This document shows, in pieces, positions 1-7,767 of a stretch of 64,000 nucleotides of DNA (the stretch's first letter is position 1; every line of letters starts with the position of its first letter). This DNA comes from Rhizobium sp. P32RR-XVIII (GTDB taxonomy: Bacteria; Pseudomonadota; Alphaproteobacteria; Rhizobiales; Rhizobiaceae), in the NCBI RefSeq assembly GCF_012641395.1, contig NZ_JABAIH010000007.1, positions 186,001 through 250,000 of the forward strand, written 5' to 3'. The notes below the pieces were generated by a model. The model saw nothing but the letters and a program-made list of their open reading frames with translations, had not been told where the DNA came from and ran no database searches. A program made the translations under genes and the position numbers.

Positions 1-13
1 TCAACAGAGTTTC

Positions 14-103
14 TGGCGGAGAGGGGGGGATTCGAACCCCCGATAGGCTTGCACCTATGCCGCATTTCGAGTGCGGTGCATTCAACCACTCTGCCACCTC
101 TCC
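14..103 (-). tRNA. tRNA-Ser (anticodon CGA)
   Basis: On the minus strand the sequence folds as a class II tRNA. The acceptor arm GGAGAGG pairs with CCTCTCC, the T arm carries GGTTCGAATCC, the variable arm is long, as in serine tRNAs, and CCA is encoded at the 3' end. The anticodon loop reads CTCGAAA, giving anticodon CGA, which decodes UCG. The gene is 90 nt long and stands alone upstream of, and divergent to, rplU. Confidence 0.95.
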
Positions 104-199
104 GCGGTCGTTGGTTGGCGCTTGTTCGGCGCGGGGTGTCTCATAGCGATCAAAAGGAAGGCTGGCAAGACGAAACTGCAGAGCTTTTCATCCTTTTGC

Positions 200-229
200 C
201 TTGACACGTTTTTGACAGTCGCGTATCCC
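200..229 (+). promoter_or_regulatory. candidate sigma-70 promoter for rplU-rpmA
   Basis: A CTTGACA box (200-206) is followed after 17 bases by TATCCC (224-229), close to the rhizobial CTTGAC-N17-CTATAT pattern. It lies in the 303-bp stretch between the tRNA and rplU, where no other gene is seen. It would leave a leader of about 170 nt in front of rplU. The assignment rests on sequence match only. Confidence 0.45.
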
Positions 230-406
230 GCTCACGCAATAGGCGTGGAAAAGTCCGTGCCTTGGCCGCCTCGCGCCCGCGCGGGGTTTCACCGGCAGAC
301 AGAGTTCCGGGCATCGCCCTGAAATCCCTGCTTAAGTCAGACTGATAAAAAGACGGCCACCTGCGCTTTGCGGGGAGAGCTGGATCGAACATGAAAGGAT
401 CAAAAA

Positions 407-724
407 ATGTTCGCAGTCATCAAGACCGGCGGTAAGCAGTACCGTGTGGCAGCCAACGACGTGCTGACCATCGAGAAGCTTGAAGCCACCGCTGGCGACT
501 CCATTGAATTCACCGAAGTCCTCGTAATCGGCGAAGGCGCCGATGCAGCGATCGGGGCTCCCTTCATCAAGGGCGCATCGGTAAAGGCCGAAGTGGTCGA
601 GCAGAACCGTGGCAAGAAGGTCATCGCCTTCAAGAAGCGCCGCCGTCAGAACTCGAAGCGCTCGCGCGGTCATCGCCAGCATCACACGGTTGTCCGCATC
701 ACGGACATCCTGGCAGCCAAGTAA
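407..724 (+). CDS. rplU: 50S ribosomal protein L21
   Basis: L21 binds 23S rRNA domains in the large ribosomal subunit. The 105-residue product is close to the usual ~103. It begins with the typical MFAVIKTGGKQYRV and has the conserved basic stretch KKRRRQNSKRSRGHRQ followed by the C-terminal TVVRITDI. The ATG is preceded by AAAGGA at 394-399, a good ribosome binding site. It is followed 36 bp later by rpmA, the standard L21-L27 pair, and both are closed by the terminator at 1101. Assignment is secure. Confidence 0.98.
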   Translation: MFAVIKTGGKQYRVAANDVLTIEKLEATAGDSIEFTEVLVIGEGADAAIGAPFIKGASVKAEVVEQNRGKKVIAFKKRRRQNSKRSRGHRQHHTVVRITDILAAK

Positions 725-760
725 TCGATCTCGGGACTCAAGGTTTAAAGGAGAACTCCA

Positions 761-1030
761 ATGGCACACAAAAAAGCTGGCGGTTCGTCGCGCAACGGTC
801 GTGATTCCGAATCCAAGCGCCTTGGCGTGAAGAAGTTCGGCGGCGAAGCCGTCATCGCAGGCAACATCATCGTGCGTCAGCGCGGTACGCAGTGGCATCC
901 GGGCGCCAACGTCGGCCTCGGCAAGGACCACACCATTTTTGCGCTTACGGCAGGCAATGTGGACTACCGAACGAAGGCCAATGGTCGCGTGTACGTGTCT
1001 GTAATGCCGAAAGCGGAAGCAGCGGAATAA
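761..1030 (+). CDS. rpmA: 50S ribosomal protein L27
   Basis: L27 sits at the peptidyl-transferase centre, where its N-terminal tail reaches the tRNA ends. The 89-residue product has the family signature: MAHKKAGGSSRNGRDS at the start, then RLGVKKFGG and RQRGTQWHPG. The N terminus starts directly at MAHKK, so no cleavable extension of the Firmicutes kind is present. AAAGGAG lies 7 bases before the ATG. Cotranscription with rplU is likely from the 36-bp spacing and the single downstream terminator. Confidence 0.98.
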   Translation: MAHKKAGGSSRNGRDSESKRLGVKKFGGEAVIAGNIIVRQRGTQWHPGANVGLGKDHTIFALTAGNVDYRTKANGRVYVSVMPKAEAAE

Positions 1031-1100
1031 GCCGGTAGCGCTCTAAAACAGCCGGCGTCTCATCGACCCGGCTGACCGCACAGGTTCAGTTCAGAAAACA

Positions 1101-1130
1101 GGGGAGATGGGGCGCCATCTCCCCTTTTTC
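1101..1130 (+). terminator. Rho-independent terminator of rplU-rpmA
   Basis: A perfect 10-bp stem (1101-1110 with 1115-1124) closes a GGCG loop and is followed directly by TTTTT. It lies 70 bp after the rpmA stop and 28 bp before the next start codon. Confidence 0.9.
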
Positions 1131-1152
1131 TTTGTCCATAGGAGGACTGAAC

Positions 1153-1809
1153 ATGCAAGGCGAACTGATAAGGGTAGACCAATCCCGGTCACCCCGGGAA
1201 GACCAGAGGTCTCCCAAGGAGCGGCTGAGGCCGGAGCGGTTAAGGACCGATTGCCCTGTCTTGTTATCGGAAAGGCTCGTCATGCGCGCGCCCCACGAAG
1301 AAGACATCGACGCCCTTTCCCATCTCGCCAACAACGCCAAAGTCGCCACAATGGTATCGCGTATGCCGCACCCATATACTGCCAATGATGCTGCCGACTT
1401 CGTGCGTCGGACGAAGAATGGCGAGATTGGTAAGTGCGTCTATGCCATCACTAAGGCCGAGAACGGCGCATTCATGGGGTGCTGCGGGGTCGAGCCGCAT
1501 GCCGACGGGCGCACCGTCGAGATCGGCTACTGGCTGGGTGAGCCCTATTGGGGGCAGGGTTATACGACCGAAGCGTGCCACGCACTGATCGATATGGTCT
1601 TCCGTACTCGCGAAAACGTCGATCAGATCGACGCTCGTTGCCGGGTGACCAACGTCGCATCGCGCCGCGTCATCCAGAAATGCGGTTTCCAGTTCCAGGG
1701 TTCGGGGCTTGCCGCCTCGCTGGCGCTTGGCAGCAACGTGCCGGTCGAATGGTACCGGCTCGACCGGAAGACCTGGATGTCGCTGAGAAGCTGGGGGAGC
1801 CTGTCATGA
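1153..1809 (+). CDS. GNAT-family N-acetyltransferase (RimJ/RimL type)
   Basis: A probable acetyl-CoA-dependent acetyltransferase of 218 residues with unknown substrate. The RimJ/RimL-type core starts around residue 40 (LLSERLVMRAPHEEDID) and contains the acetyl-CoA loop as EPYWGQGYTTEA near residues 128-139, then a terminal NVASRRVIQKCGF motif. The first ~35 residues are charged and not part of the domain. The ATG at 1153 is chosen because AGGAGG sits 7 bases upstream; a TTG at 1132 lacks such a site. The stop overlaps the next ATG (ATGA), so the two acetyltransferase genes are probably translationally coupled. Confidence 0.85.
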   Translation: MQGELIRVDQSRSPREDQRSPKERLRPERLRTDCPVLLSERLVMRAPHEEDIDALSHLANNAKVATMVSRMPHPYTANDAADFVRRTKNGEIGKCVYAITKAENGAFMGCCGVEPHADGRTVEIGYWLGEPYWGQGYTTEACHALIDMVFRTRENVDQIDARCRVTNVASRRVIQKCGFQFQGSGLAASLALGSNVPVEWYRLDRKTWMSLRSWGSLS

Positions 1810-2393
1810 GCGCCCCCACCTTGCAGCGGCTGAAGCCCCAAGCAATGACGCCCGGCCCCGTGCCGGTCGTCACCACGGCCCGGCTGACGCTTCGCCCGCA
1901 TCGGCTAAGCGATGCGAACGCGATCGCGGAATCGCTTTCCGATTTCGCGATCACCCGCATGCTTGCCCGCGTGCCCGCTCCGTATGACCGGCAGGATGCG
2001 CTGGACTGGCTCGTCCCGGTAACGTCCGGCGCGCTGACGGACTGGCACATGGCGATCACCAGCGGTGAAGATGCCCATATCGGTGTCGTCTCGCTGGAAC
2101 TCCGCCACGGCCGCTGGCACCTTGGCTATTGGCTGAACCGCTATTTCTGGCGGCAGGGCTATATGGGCGAGGCCGTTGCGGCAATGCTCGAGCGCTTCTC
2201 CCGGCGAATGCCGGAGACAGCAGTTCATTCGGGCGTGTTCGCGGACAATCCGGCTTCGCTCAGACTGCAGGAAAAGCTTGGCTTCCGGATGAGCGGGTGC
2301 AGCGAGGTCTACAGCTTCGCGCGCAACACCATGGTGTCGCATATCGAGACCGTGCTTCAGCCCGGCGCGCTGCAGATCACGAAGGCTGCTTGA
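1806..2393 (+). CDS. GNAT-family N-acetyltransferase, second of a tandem pair
   Basis: A 195-residue acetyltransferase of the same RimJ/RimL-like family as its upstream neighbour. The motifs are TTARLTLRPHRLSDA near residue 25, HLGYWLNRYFWRQGYMGEA for the acetyl-CoA loop and NPASLRLQEKLGFRMSG towards the end. The start ATG overlaps the preceding stop in an ATGA arrangement. Similarity between the two products is limited to the family motifs, so they look like an old duplication with divergent substrates. Substrate unknown; it could act on ribosomal proteins, other proteins or small molecules. Confidence 0.85.
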   Translation: MSAPTLQRLKPQAMTPGPVPVVTTARLTLRPHRLSDANAIAESLSDFAITRMLARVPAPYDRQDALDWLVPVTSGALTDWHMAITSGEDAHIGVVSLELRHGRWHLGYWLNRYFWRQGYMGEAVAAMLERFSRRMPETAVHSGVFADNPASLRLQEKLGFRMSGCSEVYSFARNTMVSHIETVLQPGALQITKAA

Positions 2394-2404
2394 ACAGACA
2401 CGAA

Positions 2405-2427
2405 ACGCCGCAGCCCTGCTGCGGCGT
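2405..2427. terminator. hairpin between convergent genes, possible terminator
   Basis: A 9-bp perfect stem (2405-2413 with 2419-2427) lies in the 39-bp gap between the GNAT gene and the convergent EEP-family gene. There is no clear T tract on either strand, so a role in termination is only suggested by position. Confidence 0.4.
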
Positions 2428-2432
2428 CTCCC

Positions 2433-3296
2433 CTACCTGCCGATCTCGACCCAGAGCGGAAAATGATCGGAACCCACCGACTGCGTATCCACATAAGCGG
2501 ATTTCAGCCTTCTCTGCAGCCCGCAACTGACGAAACAGTAATCGAGATGCATGCGTTTGTCGTGATCCTTCGGGTCCATCCAGCTGTAGCTCCCGGGCGG
2601 ATAGGCCTCCAGCACCGCCAGTGCGTCGACAGGTGTGCCGATCCTCGGAACCCGGCCAAAAGACTTGTCCGCGGTACCGGCAAGCGAACAGTATTCCGGC
2701 GATTCCTGCACCATATTGAAGTCGCCCATGACGACGTAATCTTCGGGCAGCGGCAGCTCCGCCATTCCGAACTCGCCAGCACCCGTCAAGGATCCGCCCT
2801 CGAACGGGAACGCGTTGATCCGCTCGTTCAAAAAGGCGAGTTGACGGATGCGCTCGTCTGCCGAGACGTGATCGAGGTGAACGGAATAGACGCGGAGCGC
2901 GCCGTCCGGCGTGTCAATGACGGCCTCAATCGCCCCGCGCTGCAGGTTGAGTTTCGTGACGGTGCGGCCGCGCGGCAGAAGCAGGGTACGCGTCGAAAGG
3001 ACCGGCCAGCGGGAGAGGATCATGTTGCCGAACTGGAAGCGGGTCCCGCGCGGTGGAAAGCCGTCGTCGCCGGTATCGACATGCACGTCGCAGGGCGCTC
3101 CATAGACCCAGAAATGGTTGGGAAAAAGAGCCGCGAGATCGTCCACCATGTCGGCAAAATCGTTCTCGGAGAAACCTCTGGTCACCTCCTGAAGGGCGAT
3201 GATATCCGCGGCCGCGATGCTCCTGGCGATACGGTTGAGATCATAGATCCCGTCAAGACCGAAGCCGTACTGTATGTTATAGCTCGCAAACTTCAC
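2433..3296 (-). CDS. endonuclease/exonuclease/phosphatase (EEP) family protein
   Basis: A 287-residue metal-dependent hydrolase of the EEP fold (relatives of exonuclease III, DNase I and inositol phosphatases). Visible active-site motifs: FASYNIQYG at the N terminus, IIALQEV with the metal-binding Glu near residue 38, VMGDFNMV in the second half and SDHFPLWVEI at the C terminus with the catalytic Asp-His. No signal peptide is apparent. The start is taken as GTG at 3296, immediately before the domain; the frame stays open much further upstream, but that part is antisense to obgE and has no homology features. Substrate (nucleic acid or phospho-compound) cannot be told from sequence. Confidence 0.85.
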   Translation of the reverse strand: MKFASYNIQYGFGLDGIYDLNRIARSIAAADIIALQEVTRGFSENDFADMVDDLAALFPNHFWVYGAPCDVHVDTGDDGFPPRGTRFQFGNMILSRWPVLSTRTLLLPRGRTVTKLNLQRGAIEAVIDTPDGALRVYSVHLDHVSADERIRQLAFLNERINAFPFEGGSLTGAGEFGMAELPLPEDYVVMGDFNMVQESPEYCSLAGTADKSFGRVPRIGTPVDALAVLEAYPPGSYSWMDPKDHDKRMHLDYCFVSCGLQRRLKSAYVDTQSVGSDHFPLWVEIGR

Positions 3297-3380
3297 GATA
3301 ATCTTTGACCTCGGCTTGAACCGCCTATATCGAAAGCGGCAGGATGGGGCGCGTACAGAACCACCGGTGATGGAAGTAAA

Positions 3381-4460
3381 ATGAAATTTCTCGACGAAGC
3401 AAAGGTCTATATCCGGTCTGGTGACGGCGGCGCGGGCAGCGTTTCGTTCCGGCGCGAGAAATTCATCGAGTTCGGCGGACCGGATGGCGGCGACGGCGGA
3501 CGCGGCGGCGACGTCTGGGTTGAAGCCGTCAACGGCCTCAACACGCTCATTGACTTCCGCTACCAGCAGCATTTCAAGGCCAAGATCGGCATGCACGGTA
3601 TGGGCAAAAACCGTACCGGCGCGAACGGCGACGACGTGACGCTCAAAGTCCCAGTCGGGACGCAGATCCTGGAAGAGGACCAGGAAACACTGATCTGCGA
3701 TCTTACCGAAGAGGGCCAGCGCTTCCGGCTTGCCGCCGGCGGCAACGGCGGCTTCGGGAATGCGCATTTCAAGTCCTCGGTCAATCAGGCGCCGGATTGG
3801 GCAAATCCCGGCCTGGCCGGGGAAGAGAAGACGATCTGGCTGCATCTGAAGCTGATTGCTGACGCCGGTCTCGTCGGCTTGCCGAATGCGGGCAAATCGA
3901 CCTTCCTCGCCGCTGTGACGCGCGCGCGGCCGAAAATCGCCAACTATCCCTTCACGACCCTGCACCCGAACCTCGGCGTCGCCACCATCGACAGCCAGGA
4001 ATTCATCCTCGCGGATATTCCGGGTCTGATCGAAGGCGCGCATGAAGGAGTCGGCATCGGCGACCGGTTTCTTGGTCACGTCGAGCGGACTCGCGTGCTG
4101 CTGCACCTGGTTTCGGCTCAGGAAGAAAAGGTCGGCAAGGCCTATACGACCGTGAAGAACGAGCTTGAGGCCTATGGCAACGAACTCACCGATAAGGCGG
4201 AAATTGTCGCACTCTCGCAGATCGACGTGCTCGACGACGCAACGCTGAAGAAGAAGACCAAGGAGCTTGCCAAGGCTTGCGGCAAGACGCCGTTCCAGAT
4301 TTCTGCCGCGACCGGCAAGGGCATGACCGAGGTCCTGCGTGCTTTGCGCGACATCATCGTTGAAGCGAACGCGGGCGGCGAAAAGCCGGCCAAGGCGCCG
4401 AAGTTGCGGCACCGCGACATGGCGTCGGCTGACGAGGAACGGACGGATGACGACGCGTAA
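3381..4460 (+). CDS. obgE: Obg-family GTPase (ObgE/CgtA)
   Basis: A ribosome-associated GTPase linked to 50S assembly, stringent response and cell-cycle control. The 359 residues show the glycine-rich Obg fold (1-158, with GDGGAGSVSFRREKF), then the G domain: GLPNAGKST (P loop), DIPGLIEGAHEG (G3) and SAATGKG (G5). The G4 position reads ALSQID instead of the usual NKxD. The C terminus is short and acidic. It starts the obgE-proB-proA-nadD run and its 3' end overlaps proB by 14 bp. Confidence 0.96.
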   Translation: MKFLDEAKVYIRSGDGGAGSVSFRREKFIEFGGPDGGDGGRGGDVWVEAVNGLNTLIDFRYQQHFKAKIGMHGMGKNRTGANGDDVTLKVPVGTQILEEDQETLICDLTEEGQRFRLAAGGNGGFGNAHFKSSVNQAPDWANPGLAGEEKTIWLHLKLIADAGLVGLPNAGKSTFLAAVTRARPKIANYPFTTLHPNLGVATIDSQEFILADIPGLIEGAHEGVGIGDRFLGHVERTRVLLHLVSAQEEKVGKAYTTVKNELEAYGNELTDKAEIVALSQIDVLDDATLKKKTKELAKACGKTPFQISAATGKGMTEVLRALRDIIVEANAGGEKPAKAPKLRHRDMASADEERTDDDA

Positions 4461-5616
4461 GCCGCTTGATCGATATCGCCGCATCGTCATCAAAATCGGC
4501 TCGGCGCTCCTCGTTGACCGCAAGACCGGCCTCAGGAAGGCGTGGCTGGATGCCATGTGCGCCGATATCGCCGCACTGAAGGCGAAAGGTGCCGATGTCC
4601 TCGTCGTCTCCTCCGGCGCCATCGCACTCGGCCGTTCGGTTCTCGATCTACCCTCCGGGGCACTGAAATTGGAGGAGAGCCAGGCGGCTGCAGCCGTTGG
4701 CCAGATTTCGCTCGCGCGGGCGTGGTCGGAGAGCCTGTCGCGCGACGAGATCGTTGCCGGGCAGATTCTGCTGACGCTTGGAGACACGGAAGAACGCCGC
4801 CGCTATCTCAATGCGCGCGCGACGATCAACCAGCTGCTGAAGATCGGCGCCGTGCCGATCATCAATGAGAACGACACGGTCGCGACCAGCGAAATCCGCT
4901 ACGGCGACAATGACCGCCTCGCAGCCCGTGTCGCGACGATGACGGGTGCTGATCTGCTGATCCTGCTGTCGGATATCGATGGCCTCTACACCGCGCCTCC
5001 GCATCTCGATCCCGATGCCAGATTCCTGGAGACGATCGCTGAGATCACGCCTGAAATCGAGGCCATGGCAGGCGGAGCCGCCTCCGAGCTGTCACGCGGA
5101 GGCATGCGCACGAAAATAGACGCTGGCAAGATCGCGACGACTTCCGGCTGCGCAATGATCATCGCTTCTGGCAAGACGGATAGCCCGCTCTCGGCAATGG
5201 CGAATGGTGCGCGCTCCTCGTGGTTCGCGCCGTCCGGTACGCCCGTTACCGCGCGCAAGACCTGGATTGCGGGCCAGCTGCAGCCGGCTGGTGAACTGCA
5301 CATCGACGATGGTGCAGTGACGGCGCTGGGTGCAGGCAAGAGCCTGCTTCCGGCTGGCGTGCGCAAGGTAATTGGCCTTTTCAGCCGCGGCGACACGGTG
5401 GCAATCATCGGTCCGTCCGGCCGCGAGATCGCCCGTGGCCTTGCCGGTTACGACGCGGACGAAGCCCGCCAGATCGTTGGCCGCAAATCAGCGGAAATCG
5501 AGGCGATCCTCGGTTATGCAGGTCGCGCCGCGATGATCCATCGTGACGACATGGTCATGACATCACAGGTAAATCCGAAATCGGAAAGGCAGAAGAAGGA
5601 CGCGAGCTATGCTTGA
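4447..5616 (+). CDS. proB: glutamate 5-kinase
   Basis: Catalyses the first step of proline synthesis, ATP plus glutamate to glutamyl-5-phosphate. The 389-residue product has an amino-acid kinase domain (KIGSALLVD near the start, VVSSGAIALGR, INENDTVATSEIRYGDNDRL, and the GGMRTKIDAGKIA motif) and a C-terminal PUA domain from about residue 285. The ATG at 4447 lies inside the end of obgE (14-bp overlap) and its own end overlaps proA by 8 bp, indicating translational coupling. In-frame sequence further upstream belongs to obgE in another frame, so the start is well fixed. Confidence 0.97.
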   Translation: MTTRKPLDRYRRIVIKIGSALLVDRKTGLRKAWLDAMCADIAALKAKGADVLVVSSGAIALGRSVLDLPSGALKLEESQAAAAVGQISLARAWSESLSRDEIVAGQILLTLGDTEERRRYLNARATINQLLKIGAVPIINENDTVATSEIRYGDNDRLAARVATMTGADLLILLSDIDGLYTAPPHLDPDARFLETIAEITPEIEAMAGGAASELSRGGMRTKIDAGKIATTSGCAMIIASGKTDSPLSAMANGARSSWFAPSGTPVTARKTWIAGQLQPAGELHIDDGAVTALGAGKSLLPAGVRKVIGLFSRGDTVAIIGPSGREIARGLAGYDADEARQIVGRKSAEIEAILGYAGRAAMIHRDDMVMTSQVNPKSERQKKDASYA

Positions 5617-6892
5617 TACCGTTGTGCAAAGCCCTGACATTGACGCGCTGATGAATGACATCGGCCGCAAGGCCAAGGCTGCGGCACGACCGTTGGGCTT
5701 TGCGTCCACCGAGGCAAAGGATAGGGCTCTGAACGCCATGGCCGATGCGATCGTCGCCCGCAAGGATCATATCCTTGCGGAAAACGTGAAGGATCTGCAG
5801 GACGTCGCGGGCTCCAACATGCTTGCCTCCTTCGTCGACCGTCTGACGCTCAACGACAAGCGCATCGCCGAGATGGCTGACGGCATTCGGGCGATTGCCG
5901 CGCTGAGGGATCCCATCGGCGAAGTCATCAGTGCCTGGGACCGGCCGAACGGGTTGAAGATCGAGCGCGTTCGGACACCGCTTGGCGTCATCGGGGTGAT
6001 CTTTGAAAGCCGACCGAATGTGACGGCGGATGCCGGTGCGCTTTGCCTGAAAGCCGGCAATGCCGTTATCCTGCGTTGCGGTTCGGATTCCCGCCGCTCA
6101 TCGCAGGCGATCCATGACTGCCTGGTTGAGGGGCTGAGGGCAGCGGGCCTCCCCGAACACGCCGTCCAGCTCGTTCCGGTTTCGGATCGCGCCGCCGTCG
6201 GCGCCATGCTGCGGGGCCTTGAGGGAGCAATCGACGTCATCGTGCCGCGCGGCGGCAAGAGCCTCGTCGCTCGCGTTCAGAACGAGGCCCGCGTCCCGGT
6301 TTTCGCCCACCTCGAAGGCCTCTGCCACATCTATGTCGATGCCTCGGCCGACATCGAAATGGCAAAAGCGATCATCGTCAACGCCAAGATGCGCCGCACG
6401 GGTATCTGCGGTGCCGTTGAAACCCTGCTTGTCGACGGCGCGGCAATCGGCACTCATCTGACGCCCCTTCTTGAAGGGCTTGCCGATGCCGGCTGCGAAA
6501 TCCGCGCTTCCGCGACGGTGCTGAAAGTCGCCCCGGGCATGAAGCCGGCCACGGAAGAGGACTGGTCGACGGAATACCTCGATGCGGTCATTTCCGTTGC
6601 CGTCGTCGACGGCATTTCCGGTGCAATCGACCACATCCAGAAGTATTCATCGAACCATACAGAAGCGGTGATTGCAGAAGATCCGGCGGTCGTCGGGCGC
6701 TTCTTCACTGAGATCGATTCTGCCATCCTGCTGCACAACGCCTCGACGCAATTTGCCGATGGCGGGGAATTTGGCATGGGAGCGGAAATCGGCATCGCAA
6801 CGGGCAAGATGCACGCCCGCGGTCCAGTCGGCGTCGAACAGCTCACCTCATTCAAGTACCGTGTACATGGCACCGGACAAACGCGGCCCTGA
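5609..6892 (+). CDS. proA: gamma-glutamyl phosphate reductase
   Basis: NADPH-dependent reduction of glutamyl-5-phosphate to glutamate semialdehyde, the second step of proline synthesis. The 427 residues show the aldehyde-dehydrogenase-like fold: FESRPNVTADAGALCLKAGN for cofactor binding, PRGGKSLV, the catalytic cysteine in RRTGICGAVETLL near residue 270, and the terminal GPVGVEQLTSFKY signature. The start overlaps the proB stop by 8 bp. The partner step is encoded immediately upstream; proC is not in this window. Confidence 0.97.
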   Translation: MLDTVVQSPDIDALMNDIGRKAKAAARPLGFASTEAKDRALNAMADAIVARKDHILAENVKDLQDVAGSNMLASFVDRLTLNDKRIAEMADGIRAIAALRDPIGEVISAWDRPNGLKIERVRTPLGVIGVIFESRPNVTADAGALCLKAGNAVILRCGSDSRRSSQAIHDCLVEGLRAAGLPEHAVQLVPVSDRAAVGAMLRGLEGAIDVIVPRGGKSLVARVQNEARVPVFAHLEGLCHIYVDASADIEMAKAIIVNAKMRRTGICGAVETLLVDGAAIGTHLTPLLEGLADAGCEIRASATVLKVAPGMKPATEEDWSTEYLDAVISVAVVDGISGAIDHIQKYSSNHTEAVIAEDPAVVGRFFTEIDSAILLHNASTQFADGGEFGMGAEIGIATGKMHARGPVGVEQLTSFKYRVHGTGQTRP

Positions 6893-6893
6893 C

Positions 6894-7514
6894 GTGACGA
6901 CTGACGGCATGGACCGACGGTATCTTCGCATGCCGCATGTCGAGCGTGGCATGGTTGTCGGTCTTTTCGGCGGGTCCTTCAATCCGCCGCACGAGGGGCA
7001 TGCGCTGGTCGCCGAGATCGCCATAAGGCGCCTCGGCCTCGACCAGCTCTGGTGGATGGTGACACCCGGCAACCCGCTGAAGAATCGCAACCATCTTGCG
7101 CCGCTTTCCGAGCGGATCGCGCTCAGCGAAGCGATCGCAACCGATCCGCATATCAAGGTGACCGCGTTCGAGCAGACGCTGGGCGTCAGCTACACGGCAA
7201 ATACGCTCGCCAAGGTGAAGGCGCGCAATCCGCACGTCCATTTCATCTGGATCATGGGCGCCGATAGTCTGCAGAGCTTCCACAAATGGCAAAAGTGGCA
7301 GGACATCGCGCGCACCTTCCCGATCGCCGTCATCGATCGGCCCGGCTCGACGCTTTCCTATCTCTCCTCGAAATTGGCGAAGACCTTCGCTTTCGCGCGT
7401 ATCGACGAGGATGATGCCCGTGCACTGTGGAAGAAGTCGGCTCCCGCCTGGACTTTCATCCACGGGCCGCGCTCGACACTGAGTTCGACCGCACTTCGCA
7501 AAGCCGCTGAGTAA
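6894..7514 (+). CDS. nadD: nicotinate-nucleotide adenylyltransferase
   Basis: Transfers AMP to nicotinate mononucleotide in NAD synthesis. The nucleotidylyltransferase motif GLFGGSFNPPHEGH (with the HxGH-type site), the WWMVTPGNPLK and FIWIMGADSLQSFHKWQKW segments and the terminal LSSTALRK (ISSTxxR-type) are all present. I start at GTG 6894, one base after the proA stop; ATG at 6909 or 6930 are alternatives and would shorten the protein by 5 or 12 residues. In many rhizobia rsfS follows directly, but here about 4.5 kb intervene. Confidence 0.95.
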   Translation: MTTDGMDRRYLRMPHVERGMVVGLFGGSFNPPHEGHALVAEIAIRRLGLDQLWWMVTPGNPLKNRNHLAPLSERIALSEAIATDPHIKVTAFEQTLGVSYTANTLAKVKARNPHVHFIWIMGADSLQSFHKWQKWQDIARTFPIAVIDRPGSTLSYLSSKLAKTFAFARIDEDDARALWKKSAPAWTFIHGPRSTLSSTALRKAAE

Positions 7515-7523
7515 GGCGCAAAT

Positions 7524-7643
7524 GAAAAGCCCGACGGGGGAGGAGATCCGTCGGGCTTTATAAACTTGATCGACAACTGGGAGGAGGAGTGTTGCCGATC
7601 TCTATCTAACGGCTTTGGGAGGAGGAGATCGCCGTTTCGATAA
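7524..7643 (-). ncRNA. candidate alpha-r14 family trans-acting small RNA (NfeR1-like)
   Basis: On the minus strand three hairpins follow each other: 7636-7608 (6-bp stem), 7600-7568 (10 bp with one wobble) and 7559-7526 (12 bp, perfect), the last running into TTTT. Each loop displays the same octamer CTCCTCCC, complementary to Shine-Dalgarno sequences. This architecture (three stems, three identical anti-SD loops, about 120 nt) matches what is known of the alpha-r14/NfeR1 sRNA family of Rhizobiales, which represses amino-acid transporter and other mRNAs by blocking ribosome binding. The 5' end is estimated; no confident promoter could be placed. It lies downstream of the methyltransferase gene, on the same strand, and converges on nadD. 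Confidence 0.85.
7525..7559 (-). terminator. terminator hairpin of the small RNA, possibly shared with nadD
   Basis: A perfect 12-bp stem (7526-7537 with 7548-7559) with loop carrying CTCCTCCC on the minus strand is followed there by TTTT. On the plus strand it is followed by TTTATAAA, so it may also end nadD transcripts 14 bp after that stop. Confidence 0.85.
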
Positions 7644-7685
7644 GTATGTTTTATCATGATCTCGCGAGACTGGAAGTCTGTATAT

Positions 7686-7702
7686 TGCATTGCAGCAATG
7701 CA
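7686..7702. promoter_or_regulatory. 17-bp perfect palindrome upstream of the small RNA
   Basis: TGCATTGC-A-GCAATGCA is a perfect 8-bp inverted repeat. It sits about 45-60 bp upstream of the estimated 5' end of the minus-strand sRNA, a usual place for an activator such as a LysR-type protein. NfeR1 of Sinorhizobium is known to be activated by the LysR-type LsrB, but whether this repeat is the same kind of site is inference. Confidence 0.4.
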
Positions 7703-7737
7703 GGAGTCGCAAAGCTCTTCCCTATATGCATTGATCC

Positions 7738-7758
7738 TGTGCCGCTTTTTGCGGCACA
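7738..7758 (-). other. hairpin after the methyltransferase gene
   Basis: A perfect 8-bp stem (7738-7745 with 7751-7758) closes a five-base A loop (minus strand), 9 bases after the methyltransferase stop. No T tract follows, so it could be a Rho-type or processing structure separating this gene from the sRNA. Confidence 0.4.
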
Positions 7759-7767
7759 CGCTAGGGC

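Noticed and set aside
3297..4787. Upstream extension of the EEP-family gene to 4787
   Set aside because: The added ~490 codons are antisense to obgE and proB and have no conserved features; the domain begins at 3296.
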